NCBI GenBank assembly: GCA_014529385.2 | Contig: CM043948.1 | Coordinates: 81,511,760-81,575,759 of the forward strand | DNA length: 64,000 nt | DNA from: Adiantum capillus-veneris | Lineage: Eukaryota; Streptophyta; Polypodiopsida; Polypodiales; Pteridaceae | Direction: 5' to 3' | Part shown: positions 1 to 10,060 of the stretch, in pieces | How the letters are laid out: each line of letters starts with the position of its first letter | Position numbering within the stretch: the stretch's first letter is position 1 | Notes under the pieces: generated by a model | Databases searched by the model: none | Told to the model about the DNA's origin: nothing | Seen by the model: only the letters and a program-made list of their open reading frames with translations | Made by a program: the position numbers and the translations under genes

Positions 1-883
1 TTTCTTGGGTCGACCCCCCCTTGTAGCTCATGCTTGAAGCTCATTGGACCCCTCCAAGCCTAGCCAATCACAAGCAGGAGGCATTACAAACAGCAAGGGT
101 AGCCTTGAGACAAGTGTCCCCCTTTCCCCTTTGAGAGAGAGGGCTAGTTAAATGATAAATCAATTAATTAAATCTCCTAAATTATTATTGGACCCCTTGG
201 GTGGCCAACCAATAGGCTTCAGGCACACCATGAGGGCAACATGAGGTGGAACTTGACAAGTGTCCCTTTTGCTTTCTTTGTACCATGCATGCCTTGTGTG
301 AGTGGGTGGGTGTTCTCTCTCATCCCCCCTCATGTAGGTCTCGCCCCCTCCTTGTAAGGATTGAATCTTTGACTTTTTGACACCTCAAGCCCCTCATGCA
401 TAGGCCCAATTTCCACATCAAGCTTGGCTGATAAGCACTTTAAGCTTGGGTTGGGTTCTCACCTCAAGTGCAACCCTAGCATCTCAAGCATGTCAAGCAC
501 CTCGAGCATCTCAATAATTAAGCACCTCAAGCACCTTAGTCATCAAGCATGACAAGAAGGACAAGCAGCTCGAGCTGGGTCGGGTTCCCGCGCCTCAAGC
601 TCAACCCTAGCTTATTACCTAAGGTCAAAGGCCTTTTACACACATTATTGGAGGTCTTCAATGAAGCTAAAACTAAGGTCTTATGCTCCAATTGTTAGCC
701 TTGCTCTTTGATAGACCATCTCTCATTTGGGCCCCTTTACCATGGCCCTGTGTTGAGATAGATCTATAAGCACATGTCTATATCTTAACACTTGTTCCCG
801 TTTATTCTCCCACATTAAGTGATCAATTTAATATGAGAAAATCATTTGGGTTGGTTAGATATTAGATATTAGATTTTATGACA
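1..883 (-). repeat. Copy A 3' LTR (partial, runs off window)
   Basis: Matches 7128-7673 and 12788-13660 closely. It ends in TATGACA immediately before a pyrimidine-rich tract, as expected for the outer end of a minus-strand LTR. It contains clustered degenerate repeats of the type CAAGCACCTCAAGCA at about 475-600. Relative to 7195-7205 it carries an extra 16 bp near position 78-95, bounded by a short AGCA repeat, consistent with a slippage deletion in the other copy. Confidence 0.88.
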
Positions 884-897
884 TTACCTCTCTCTTG
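884..897 (-). other. Polypurine tract of copy A
   Basis: The sequence TTACCTCTCTCTTG directly abuts the LTR end at 883. On the minus strand it reads as a purine-rich tract, the plus-strand primer position for reverse transcription of a minus-strand element. Confidence 0.7.
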
Positions 898-1242
898 AAA
901 TTATAGTCATCCTCGACTATGAGGTAGAAGAGATAAAGCCTTAGTCATTAGTCAATTTTACTTAGCGGGTAGAGGATCCCTTTTTACCCTACGACATCTT
1001 TCCAAGATGGATGACTAATCCATTTGGTGCTTGGGAGACATAGGTGGCGCAAGCATGTCTGCTCTTTAGTGCATTTCATTCTCCCAAAGTAGAGTGACAA
1101 ATTCTACTTGGTGTTTGAGAGACGACGTCATCACAAACATGATTCTAAGCATGCATACTAGTTAAATTTGTGCACAATTAAAAAGAGGACTAATCTTATA
1201 AGACAAAAACATGAGTCATTTAAAAGAAATTTGTACATTTGC
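898..1242 (-). other. Noncoding 3' region of copy A
   Basis: About 345 bp between the integrase stop codon and the polypurine tract. No reading frame or recognisable motif is seen here. It is probably the element's 3' untranslated region. Confidence 0.5.
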
Positions 1243-2637
1243 TTACTCCAATGTAGCATTGTAAGCATTGACAAGGTTCATACTATCCTTAAGCTGTATT
1301 CCTTGCATCCATCTAGCATCTTCAAAAGGATAATTTTTGAACTTAATAAGATACTGCCGGATAATATTACCATGTCGTAATACCTTGTCTTCATGTCGAA
1401 GAACAACTTCGAGTTGTAGCACCGCTTCTTGGTCTTCAACTTCGGGAGGGTCTTCAATAATTGGTTCAGTTGGTGGCTCTCCTTTGTAGGGCTTAAGTAG
1501 GCTTACATGAAAGGCATTGTGTATGAGCCAATGGTTAGGCAACATGAGTTGATAAGCCGTCTCATTGATGGGCTTCAAGATTTGGAAAGGACCATAGTAT
1601 CTTTTTGCTAGTTTAGCATAATACTTTTGATGGCCCGTAGGATTCTTGCCTGTCGTTTGCCTTAATTGAGCCTTAGGAAACTTGAGTAAGACCCAATCAT
1701 TTTCTTTGAACATTAAGGCTCTTCTGTGCTTATCAGCAACAACTTTTTGCCTTTGTTGAGAGATGGATATAGCCACCCTAATCTTTTGAAAAGATTCTTG
1801 TAGGTCACGGCTATACTCATCGGCGGCATAGATCTTCCCATGTACTTTGAGTAGCAAGGGACTTTTAGGTCTTCCCTCAATGATCTCAAAAGGTGCTTTT
1901 CCCGTAGAACTATGTACAGTATTATTGTAGGCATACTCTACAAGAGGTAAGTACTTTTCCCATTGTGAGCGTTGATCTACTTCGGTAACATAAGTCTTGA
2001 GTAGATCGAGTATCGTAAGATTGGCTATCTCACTTTGGCCATCTGTTTGTGGGTGATAGGCCGAAGAGAAATTCAATCTTGTTCCTAGATTTTCAAAGAG
2101 ACCTTTCCAAAAATTACTCGTCATTCTAGGATCTGTATTTGACATGATGGATGTGGGTAATCCATGGTGCTTGAAAATCTGAGATATGAAGAGAGTTGCC
2201 ATTTGATGTGCCTTAATAGTCTTTTTGACAGGAATAAAATGTGCTTGCTTGCTAAACCTGTCAACTATTGTCCATATTCCTGTATTCCCATGGATAGACT
2301 TGGGTAATCCAAAGATGAAATCTATGGATATACTCTCCCATGGTGAATTTGGAATAGGCAATGGCTGGAGTAATCCAGGTTGCGTCCCTCTATCATACTT
2401 GGTCTTTTGGCATACTACACATTTTGAAACATACTCTTGTATGTCCACTTTCATGGTAGGCCAATAGAAGTACATCTCTACTCCTCGGAGAGTAGGTTGA
2501 ATACCTCTATGCCCCGCATATGGAGGAGCATGGGGTTCATACATAACTTTCTCATGAAGGGAATGGGTAACACATAGCCTATTGCCATGGAGAAGATAAC
2601 CATCCTGCAAGGTGAGTGGTTCCTCTTTCTTCCCCAA
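1243..2637 (-). CDS. Integrase with C-terminal chromodomain (catalytic Asp lost)
   Basis: A 464-residue open frame covering most of a Ty3/gypsy integrase, which inserts element cDNA into chromosomes. The HHCC zinc site is visible (H36, H43, C73, C76). In the catalytic core D106 (SIDFIFG) and E203 (DGQSE) are present. The second catalytic Asp, usually in an SDRD motif, is replaced: residues 166-169 read SNTD, so position 167 is Asn. The C-terminus has the chromodomain signature (QYLIKFKNYPFEDARW), which in this family targets integration to heterochromatin by binding methylated histone H3. The frame is otherwise unbroken. The Met at 2637 is internal, since the pol polyprotein reads through from RNase H; about 130 bp upstream still encode the RNase H/integrase linker in a disrupted frame. 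Confidence 0.88.
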   Translation of the reverse strand: MGKKEEPLTLQDGYLLHGNRLCVTHSLHEKVMYEPHAPPYAGHRGIQPTLRGVEMYFYWPTMKVDIQEYVSKCVVCQKTKYDRGTQPGLLQPLPIPNSPWESISIDFIFGLPKSIHGNTGIWTIVDRFSKQAHFIPVKKTIKAHQMATLFISQIFKHHGLPTSIMSNTDPRMTSNFWKGLFENLGTRLNFSSAYHPQTDGQSEIANLTILDLLKTYVTEVDQRSQWEKYLPLVEYAYNNTVHSSTGKAPFEIIEGRPKSPLLLKVHGKIYAADEYSRDLQESFQKIRVAISISQQRQKVVADKHRRALMFKENDWVLLKFPKAQLRQTTGKNPTGHQKYYAKLAKRYYGPFQILKPINETAYQLMLPNHWLIHNAFHVSLLKPYKGEPPTEPIIEDPPEVEDQEAVLQLEVVLRHEDKVLRHGNIIRQYLIKFKNYPFEDARWMQGIQLKDSMNLVNAYNATLE

Positions 2638-2764
2638 TGCAAGGGCTAAGGGTCAGTAGCATACTCATCTATCATAGAGGATAGATCATTGTGAGTAGCT
2701 ATAGACACCGCATTAACTTTTGGTCGTCGTGAAAGTGCATCGGCCACTTGATTGTGCTTAGCAG

Positions 2765-3238
2765 CTATGTGAGAAATATGGAAATTAAATTGCGAAAGAA
2801 AATTTGTTTGTCAGAAAGCTTGGTTTGCGTCATGAAATACTTGAGACTTTGGTGGTCGGTTCGTAGGATGAATGGAGTCCCCAATAGGTAGCGCTTCCAT
2901 GTGTCTAGGGCATGTAGAGCAGCTAAAAGATCTTTCTCATAAATGCCCAAGACTCGTTCATCAATATTGAGCCTTCGGGTCTCATATGCTATGGCATGCC
3001 CTTCTTGAAGCAAAACTCCTCCAAGGCAATCACCACAAGCATCACATTGGACCTCAAATGGCTTTGAGAGATCTGGAAGCACAAGGACTGGTTGGGAAGT
3101 AAGCTTCTCTTTGAGCTTTTCAAAAGCATTTTTCTCCTTAGCAGTCCACACAAACTTAACGTTCTTCTTAGTTAAGTCGTGTAGTGGTCCTGCTACTTGA
3201 GAGAATTTTGCTATGAAGCGTCTATAGTATGCGCACAT
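2765..3238 (-). pseudogene. RNase H and RT thumb of copy A
   Basis: A 157-residue segment starting in the RT connection (MCAYYRRFIAKFSQ) and continuing into gypsy RNase H, with the motifs CDACGDCLGGVLL, YEKDLLAALHAL and RTDHQSLKYF. The role is degradation of the RNA strand during reverse transcription. The C-terminus changes frame near 2800, after KLSDKQ, where copy A departs from the expected reading. Upstream, a TGA at about 3298 separates it from RT; the homologous codon in copy B encodes Leu. It is therefore part of a once continuous pol frame broken by point mutation. Confidence 0.85.
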
Positions 3239-3298
3239 ACCAACAAAGCTTCTTAGCTCATGTAGATTTCTTGGGCTAGGCCATGCTTTTATTACCTC

Positions 3299-5269
3299 TC
3301 ACTTTGATGGATCCATTAGGATACCATCCTTAGAGATAATATGACCTAGGTATTGAATCTCTTGTAGGAAGAATTCGCTTTTCTTTTGGTTGAGAAAAAG
3401 CTTGTTCTCCCTCAATGCTTGAAAAATCACTTGGAGATGTTTCTTACGTTTCTCCCAAGACTTGGAGTAGATGATGATATCATCAAAGAACACTCCAGTG
3501 AATATGCGGTATGGTCTAAAAATTTTCTCCATCAAACGATTGAACGTAGCTGGTGCATTAGTCAAGCCAAAAGGCATGGCTAGATATTCATAAAGACCAA
3601 ACGTTGTGCGAAACGCGGTCTTTAAGATATCTTCATCCACTATCCTTATTTGATGATAGACACTCTTAAGGTCAATCCTACTGAAGTAGGTCGAGCCTTG
3701 TAGCTTATCAAACAGATCTTCTACCTGAGGTACGGGAAATCTGTTTTTGATAGTGATATGGTTTAGTGCTCGATAGTCCACACACATACGGTATGTACCA
3801 TCTTTCTTTTGCACTAAAAGGACTGGAGAACAAAAGGGAGAGGAACTAGGCCTCACCATCCCTTTTTCTACCAGCTCTTGTACTTGCCTCATGATCTCCT
3901 CTTGTTGAGCTTGTGAGACTCGATAAGGAGGCTTGTTAGGTGGTGAGCTTCCAGGAAGGAGCTCAATACGATGGTCATCATCCCCTCGTTTTGGAGGTAA
4001 GTCCATAGGGGTATCATCGATGAACACATCTTGGAATACTTTTAGAAAATTAGACAAGTCTAACTCTTCTTGATTCCTACCATTTACCTTTGATAAAACA
4101 TTAGTATCTTTTAGAGACTCTTTGACAAAAATCATGTACGCAGAAACTGAGCTCTTCATTGACTTATCAAAATCAAGAGGATTTACAAGCGGAATAGTGC
4201 GACCACGCTCACTAGCATCTATATACATGTTCTTTCCCCTGTAGGTGAAGTAGATTCTCCTTTCAGGGAATTTCATGTTGGCAGCCATGCGATCAAACCA
4301 TGGTGCCCCTAGGATAACATCCTCATGTTGGAGAGGAGAGATGAAGAAGTCTTCTTTCTCGACATAGCTTTGGACATGAAGCCTCAACTTCCCAATCAAG
4401 GGAGTAATGGAGGCTTGTTCTCCCTTGAAAGCTACATCAACCACTACTATATCTCCCATCTCAAAACCTTGAATGCCCAACTTGGTGGCCAACTCCATTG
4501 ATATGAAGTTAAGAGTAGATCCATGGTCAAACAAGATAAAGGCATCATCCTCTCTTACCTTTCCCCAAGCATAGGAAAGTGATGATCCTTTGCAATGAGC
4601 ATCCTCTTTTGGAGCTTCGATGGTGGAAGCCCTAGGAGTCTCATTGTGAGTATTCTTCTTGGGGCAAGAACGATAGCCATGTCCTTGCTCCCCACACTTG
4701 AAACACTTATGGTCCTTGCGAAAAGATTCAAGCTCTTCAGGAGAGAGTTTGTTTTTACCTTTGTAAACTCCCTTCTCCCTGGACCGATTGTTGTTGTTGT
4801 TGGAATTGACTTGGGAAGTATTTTGAACATTGGTTTTCCCCTTTGCATCATTTTTGTCTTTGTTTTCCATGGGCTTGACATTACGTCTAGCCGCTTGATG
4901 GAAATTGATGCGTGAAGCAACCATGGTGTGATGGATTACTTCGCTAATAGTACGAGGCCGTTGAGAGTTGATGTATTCGGCCATCTCTTCAGGTAATCCC
5001 ACAGAGAATTGCTGCCTTTGCTCGGCAAAGTCTATCTTTTGAAAGACAGTAGCCTTGAGATGTAAATCCCAAAACTTGTCTACATATTTGTGGATAGACT
5101 CATGGGAGAGGAGCTTCAAGCTGCGCCATTCGGTAAGCACTTTGTCCTTTGCATCGCTTGCAAGGAATTGCTTCATGATGGAAACTCGTAGAGTTTTCCA
5201 TGTCTTTGGGGCTTCACCATTTCCACGAAGGCTAGCCCACCATTGACGAGCTGATTTTTGGAAGTGCAT
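3299..5269 (-). CDS. Gag C-terminus, zinc knuckle, protease and reverse transcriptase of copy A
   Basis: A 656-residue open frame that fuses gag and pol. Residues 1-130 resemble retrotransposon gag. A CCHC knuckle (C189, C192, H197, C202) should bind element RNA. The retropepsin motif FDHGSTLNFIS (about residues 247-257) retains the Asp but has His instead of the usual Ser/Thr, and is followed by ILGAPWF. RT occupies about residues 440-656, with SRIDLKSVYHQ, MPFGLTNAP and the catalytic VFFDDIIIYSK. SRIDLKS is followed by Val where copy B has Gly. Gag and pol are in one frame, so no frameshift is needed. The first Met is internal, because a nonsense codon lies upstream at about 5334 in gag. 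Confidence 0.9.
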   Translation of the reverse strand: MHFQKSARQWWASLRGNGEAPKTWKTLRVSIMKQFLASDAKDKVLTEWRSLKLLSHESIHKYVDKFWDLHLKATVFQKIDFAEQRQQFSVGLPEEMAEYINSQRPRTISEVIHHTMVASRINFHQAARRNVKPMENKDKNDAKGKTNVQNTSQVNSNNNNNRSREKGVYKGKNKLSPEELESFRKDHKCFKCGEQGHGYRSCPKKNTHNETPRASTIEAPKEDAHCKGSSLSYAWGKVREDDAFILFDHGSTLNFISMELATKLGIQGFEMGDIVVVDVAFKGEQASITPLIGKLRLHVQSYVEKEDFFISPLQHEDVILGAPWFDRMAANMKFPERRIYFTYRGKNMYIDASERGRTIPLVNPLDFDKSMKSSVSAYMIFVKESLKDTNVLSKVNGRNQEELDLSNFLKVFQDVFIDDTPMDLPPKRGDDDHRIELLPGSSPPNKPPYRVSQAQQEEIMRQVQELVEKGMVRPSSSPFCSPVLLVQKKDGTYRMCVDYRALNHITIKNRFPVPQVEDLFDKLQGSTYFSRIDLKSVYHQIRIVDEDILKTAFRTTFGLYEYLAMPFGLTNAPATFNRLMEKIFRPYRIFTGVFFDDIIIYSKSWEKRKKHLQVIFQALRENKLFLNQKKSEFFLQEIQYLGHIISKDGILMDPSK

Positions 5270-5421
5270 AGCTACATGGCATAGCTTAGAGGACTCTGTG
5301 AAGCCCTCATCTCCAAAGGCCGCATCAAATTGTTAGGTGAAGGCCAACACTTTGTCGGTAGCACCGAAGGTGCCATCATAGGTGAGAAAAGAGATACTCT
5401 TTCCTCCCTCCTTGAACTTCT

Positions 5422-6028
5422 TTAGCTTTTGTGACCTTCGCCATGCAGGAAATGATTTGCGATGTCCTCCCCTCTTGTATTCTCTAGGAGAATAGCCATA
5501 ACTTTCATCGGAAGAGGAGGAAGGTGAAGAAGAAGGAGAAGAGGGTGACCTCTTCCTAGCCCTTTTCTTCCTTTGTTTCCTCTCTTGCCTTTCAGAGTGA
5601 TGAGGAGAAGGACTACAGGTTTATCTTTTCCTCTTGGGAGGAGTGGGCGATCGTCTAGACCGCCTTCGTGGAGCCACATCTTCATAGGAACTTAAACTTT
5701 CATTGCTTTCTTGCTCTTTGGATTCCTCCTCTCGAATGGGAGAGAGTCTTCTTTTGGGGGTCTCTTCAAGAGGCCTCCTAAGCTCTCTCTCCTCTTGGAG
5801 AGGAAGGGAAATTCCATAAGCACGAAGTTGTTGAGTAACTTCGTCTTGCAAAGCAGGGTTGCCCATAGCTTGCTGTAACCTAGTGACGAGATAATTCACA
5901 AACATGGGAGCATCATCATTAGCGCCTTCATGTGCAAAATCAAAGCTATCAATGTTCATTCTACTGTCTTGATTATTGTCAACGATGTTAACAAAATTTA
6001 TATATGTACTTAGTGTATGCTTTGGCAA
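5422..6028 (-). pseudogene. Gag N-terminus of copy A, split by a stop
   Basis: The probable gag start is the ATG at 6028 (MPKHTLSTYINFVN). About 135 residues follow: a conserved start, an acidic segment, then a basic Arg/Ser-rich stretch ending at a TAA near 5621. The reading continues beyond that codon in copy B as a long Ser/Arg-rich region (copy B 10061-10759). Copy A then has a second nonsense codon at about 5334, just before QFDAAFG. The RS-rich gag segment is unusual in composition and presumably binds RNA. Confidence 0.75.
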
Positions 6029-6386
6029 TTCAAAACCTTAGTTGCCACTCCTCTTAGCCTTTGAAAATCGGCTCTTAAGTATCTACACCCACGGCTCGAA
6101 GTGGTTAATTATAGAGAGTAGAGGAGTAGGTCTAACATAGCAGAGTTGCCAAGGGCTAGCTCCTTTCGGACTTCTTATGGCTCAATAATAGTAAAGCTGT
6201 AGGCAAGTCTAAAAAGACTCCATTATTAAGTCCAAAGCTCCCGAGGTGTGCACCATCCCCCACATAGTGGGCTAAAATAAACCGATAATAGATCTTACTT
6301 CCACTTACCCTAATATAATTAACAACATCAACCATTTATAGGCTACTTAAGGACCTCTCTTCTTAAGCAAGAAAAGACAAACCAAA
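6029..6386 (-). other. 5' leader of copy A
   Basis: About 360 bp between the primer binding site and the gag start. It has no open frame. It is nearly duplicated at 10760-11022 in copy B up to the junction with a copia fragment. Confidence 0.6.
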
Positions 6387-6387
6387 T

Positions 6388-6399
6388 GCTCTGATACCA
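6388..6399 (-). other. Primer binding site, initiator-Met tRNA type
   Basis: Plus-strand GCTCTGATACCA is the reverse complement of TGGTATCAGAGC, the classic plant site complementary to the 3' end of initiator-Met tRNA. It lies 1 nt from the LTR start TGTAATGG at 6401, which fixes the orientation and LTR boundary. Confidence 0.93.
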
Positions 6400-6400
6400 A

Positions 6401-7673
6401 TGTAATGGAATTGGCCTATTTAACTTGAGATTAGCGGAAATCAATGAAATTACTTTTGAGAAATGACTTTGTGAGCATAGCGGGTGAACATAGTTGAAGA
6501 TAGCAACATAATCATAGAAATTAGTTAACTTGGCATGAACAATACTTTTGCAAGAGAGAGAATTTAGAGAACATGACAATAGTTGAGGACCGGATTTATG
6601 TGGAGCCGGTCCCCCCTCCAATAGGCATTTGTATTATGATTTCTCCCATTAAGAGAGACTTGTTACAATACAATCTTTGTGTTCCTTGTGACCTAGGTGA
6701 TGCAATGAAGATGGAAAGATTCATACATCACAAACATAACATAAACTTGAAGAAAGCTTTAAATATCCCAAGCCTCCTCCCAAGACCTCAAACACCTTCG
6801 AAGGTGGAGAGAGCTAGCAGGGAATGAGGGTAGGGAAGAGGAAGAAGAAACATTTCGTAGGAGAAAGAATTAGTTACTCACTTATCATAACTCTTGTTGC
6901 TAGCATACATAATAGCATAGTAATGAAGAAGAAGGAGATGGCAAGCTTAAGCATTGAAGCATGGCTCTTGGTTGGATTTGCACTCCATATCCAAGAGTGT
7001 TGGTGTAGGCTCTCAACCTCTTCTTGCTTGGAGAAGGAGAGGGAGCTCTTGCACTTTGCATAGCACACAATGAGAGTGTTTGTGAGTGTGTGTGGGTGAG
7101 TATACCCCCTAAGAAACCCCCTAGCTTGCTTGGGTCGACCCCCCCTTGTAGCTCATGCTTGAAGCTCATTGGACCCCTCCAAGCCTAGCCAATCACAAGC
7201 AGCAAGGGTAGCCTTGAGACAAGTGTCCCCCTTTCCCCTTTGAGAGAGAGGGCTAGTTAAATGCTAAATCAATTAATTAAATCTCCTAAATTATTATTGG
7301 ACCCCTTGGGTGGCCAACCAATAGGCTTCAGGCACACCATGAGGGCAACATGAGGTGGAACTTGACAAGTGTCCCTTTTGCTTTCTTTGTACCATGCATG
7401 CCTTGTGTGAGTGGGTGGGTGTTCTCTCTCATCCCCCCTCATGTAGGTCTCGCCCCCTCCTTGTAGGGATTGAATCTTTGACTTTTTGACACCTCAAGCC
7501 CCTCATGCATAGGCTCAGTTCCCACCACAAGCTTGGCTCATAAGCACTTTAAGCTTGGGTTGGGTTCTCACCTCAAGTGCAACCCTAGCATCTCAAACAT
7601 GTCAAGCACCTCAAGAATCTCAACAATTAAGCATCTCAAGCATGTCAAGCACCTCAAGCATCTCAACAATTAA
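6401..7673 (-). repeat. Copy A 5' LTR, truncated at its outer end
   Basis: Begins TGTAATGG next to the primer site. Positions 7128-7673 match the 3' LTR at 1 onward. The homology stops at CAACAATTAA, and the next bases are RNase H coding sequence of another copy. The missing outer portion corresponds to roughly 540-883 of the 3' LTR. Confidence 0.87.
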
Positions 7674-8519
7674 TGCCTAGGACTCGTTCATCAATATTGA
7701 GCCTTCGCCTCTCATATGCTATGGCATGCCCTTCTTGAAGCAAAACTGATCCAAGGCAATCACCACAAGCATCACATTGGACCTCAAATGGCTTTGAGAG
7801 ATCTGGAAGCACGAGGACTTGTTGGGAAGTAAGTTTCTCTTTGAGTTTTTCAAAAGCATTTTTCTCCTTAGCTGTCCATACAAACTTAACGTTCTTCTTA
7901 GTAAAGTCATGTAGTGGTCCTTCTACTTGAGAGAATTTTGCTATGAAGCGTCTATAGTATGCGCACATACCAACCAATCTTCTTACCTCATGTAGATTTC
8001 TTGGGTTATGCCATGCTTTTATTACCTCTAACTTTGATGGATCCATTTGGATACCATATTTAGAGATAATATGACCTAGGTATTGAATCTCTTGAAGGAA
8101 GAATTCTCTTTCCTTTTGGTTGAGATAAAGCTTGTTCTCCCTCAATGCTTGAAAAATCACTTGGAGATGTTGCTTATGTTCCTCCAAAGACTTGGAGTAG
8201 ATGATGATATCATCAAAGAACACTCCACTGAATTTACGATATGGTCTAAAAATTTTCTCCATCAAACGATTGAACGTAGCTGGTGCATTAGTCAAGCCAA
8301 AGGAATGACTAGATATTCATAAAGACCAAACGTTGTGCGAAAGGCGGTCTTTAAGATATCTTCATCCACTATCCTTATTTGATGATAGCCACTCTTAAGG
8401 TCAATCCTACTGAAGTAGGTAGAGCCTTGTAGCTTATCAAACAGATCTTCTACCTGAGGTACGGGAAATCTGTTTTTGATAGTGATATGGTTTAGTGCTC
8501 GATAGTCCACACACATACG
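7674..8519 (-). pseudogene. RT and RNase H of copy B
   Basis: RT motifs TNAPATFNRL and FFDDIIIYSK and the start of RNase H (FEVQCDACGDCLG) are present. A frameshift at about 8300 interrupts the MPFGLTN motif, separating 8292-8516 ([14 protein letters not shown]) from 7674-8295. A nonsense codon at 8519 (the Tyr of the YRMCVDYRA motif) ends the upstream reading. Unlike copy A, the Leu codon after DPSK is intact. RNase H is cut after RRLNIDERVLG by the LTR junction. Confidence 0.83.
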
Positions 8520-9283
8520 TTATGTACCATACTTCTTTTGCACTAAAAGGACTGGAGAACAAAAGGGAGAGGAACTAGGCCTCACCATCCCTTTTTCTAC
8601 CAGCTCTTGTACTTGCCTCATGATCTCCTCTTGTTGAGCTTGTGAGACTCGATAAGGAGGCTTGTTAGGTGGTGAGCTTCCAGGAAGGAGCTCAATACGA
8701 TGGTCATCATCCCCTCGTTTTGGAGGTAAGTCCATAGGGGTATCATCGATGAACACATCTTGGAATACTTTTAGAAAATTAGACAAGTCTAACTCTTCTT
8801 GATTCCTACCATTTACCTTTGATAAAACATTAGTATCTTTTAGAGACTCTTTGACAAAAATCATGTACGCAGAAACTGAGCTCTTCATTGACTTATCAAA
8901 ATCAAGAGGATTTACAAGCGGAATAGTGCGACCACGCTCACTAGCATCTATATACATGTTCTTTCCCCTGTAGGTGAAGTAGATTCTCCTTTCAGGGAAT
9001 TTCATGTTGGCAGCCATGCGATCAAACCATGGTGCCCCTAGGATAACATCCTCATGTTGGAGAGGAGAGATGAAGAAGTCTTCTTTCTCGACATAGCTTT
9101 GGACATGAAGCCTCAACTTCCCAATCAAGGGAGTAATGGAGGCTTGTTCTCCCTTGAAAGCTACATCAACCACTACTATATCTCCCATCTCAAAACCTTG
9201 AATGCCCAACTTGGTGGCCAACTCCATTGATATGAAGTTAAGAGTAGATCCATGGTCAAACAAGATAAAGGCATCATCCTCTC
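8520..9283 (-). pseudogene. Protease and N-terminal RT of copy B
   Basis: At least 247 residues beginning at the retropepsin motif FDHGSTLNFIS and running to SPVLLVQKK. The protein is identical to copy A except one residue near the C-terminus (KKYGT against KKDGT). The DNA identity extends to third codon positions, which points to recent exchange or duplication of this stretch, not selection on the protein. Confidence 0.85.
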
Positions 9284-10060
9284 TTACCTTTCCCCAAGCA
9301 TAGGAAAGTGATGATCCTTTGCAATGAGCATCCTCTTTTGGAGCTTCGATGGTGGAAGCCCTAGGAGTCTCATTGCGAGTATTCTTCTTGGGGCAAGAAC
9401 GATAGCCATGTCCTTGGTCCCCACACTTGAAACACTTATGGTCCTTGCGAAAAGCTTCAAGCTCTTCAAGAGAGAGTTTGTTTTTACCTTTGTAAACTCC
9501 CTTCTCCTTGGACCGATTGTTGTTGTTGTTGAATTGGCTTGGGAAGTATTTTGAACATTGGTTTTTCCCTTTGCATCATTTTGATCTTTGTTTTCCATGG
9601 GCTTGACATTACGTCTAGCCCCTTGATGGAAATTGATGCCTGAAGCAACCATGGTGTGATGGATTACTTCGCTAATAGTACGAGGCCGTTGAGAGTTGAT
9701 GTATTTGGCCATCTCTTCAAGTAATCCCGCACAGAATTGCTGCCTTTGCTCGGCAAAGTCTATCTTTTGAAAGACAGTAGCCTTGAGATGTAAATCCCAA
9801 AACTTGTCTACATATTTGTGGATAGACTCATGGAAGAGGATCTTCAAGCTGCGCTATTCGGTAAGCACTTTGTCCTTTGCATCGCTTGCAAGGAATTGCT
9901 TCATGATGGAAACTCGTAGAGTTTTCCATGTCTTTGGGGCTTCACCATTTCCACGAAGGCTAGCCCACCATTGACGAGCTGATTTTTGGAAGTGCATAGC
10001 TACATGGCGTAGCTTGGAGGACTCTGTGAAGCCCTCATCTCCAAAGGCCGCATCAAATTT
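9284..10060 (-). pseudogene. Gag C-terminal part of copy B, frameshifted
   Basis: Corresponds to gag residues of copy A including the CCHC knuckle. One G is missing in the Asn-repeat region near 9531, shifting frame relative to copy A. A TGG to TAG change at about 9855 interrupts the EWRSLK motif. The CCHC-coding sequence near 9405-9450 is conserved. Confidence 0.75.

Larger units (their letters stand above)
1..7673 (-). mobile_element. Chromovirus (Ty3/gypsy) copy A, degraded
   Basis: Read on the minus strand, the order is 5' LTR (6401-7673), initiator-Met primer site, gag, CCHC knuckle, aspartic protease, RT, RNase H, integrase with chromodomain, polypurine tract and 3' LTR (1-883). This is the canonical Ty3/gypsy order, and the C-terminal chromodomain places it among the plant chromoviruses. 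The 3' LTR runs off the window start. The 5' LTR lacks roughly its outer 350 bp, because at about 7673 it is fused to the RNase H region of a second copy. Stops break gag and the RT/RNase H boundary, and the integrase has lost a catalytic Asp, so the copy is not autonomous. Full LTR length, combining both copies, is about 1.6 kb. Confidence 0.9.
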
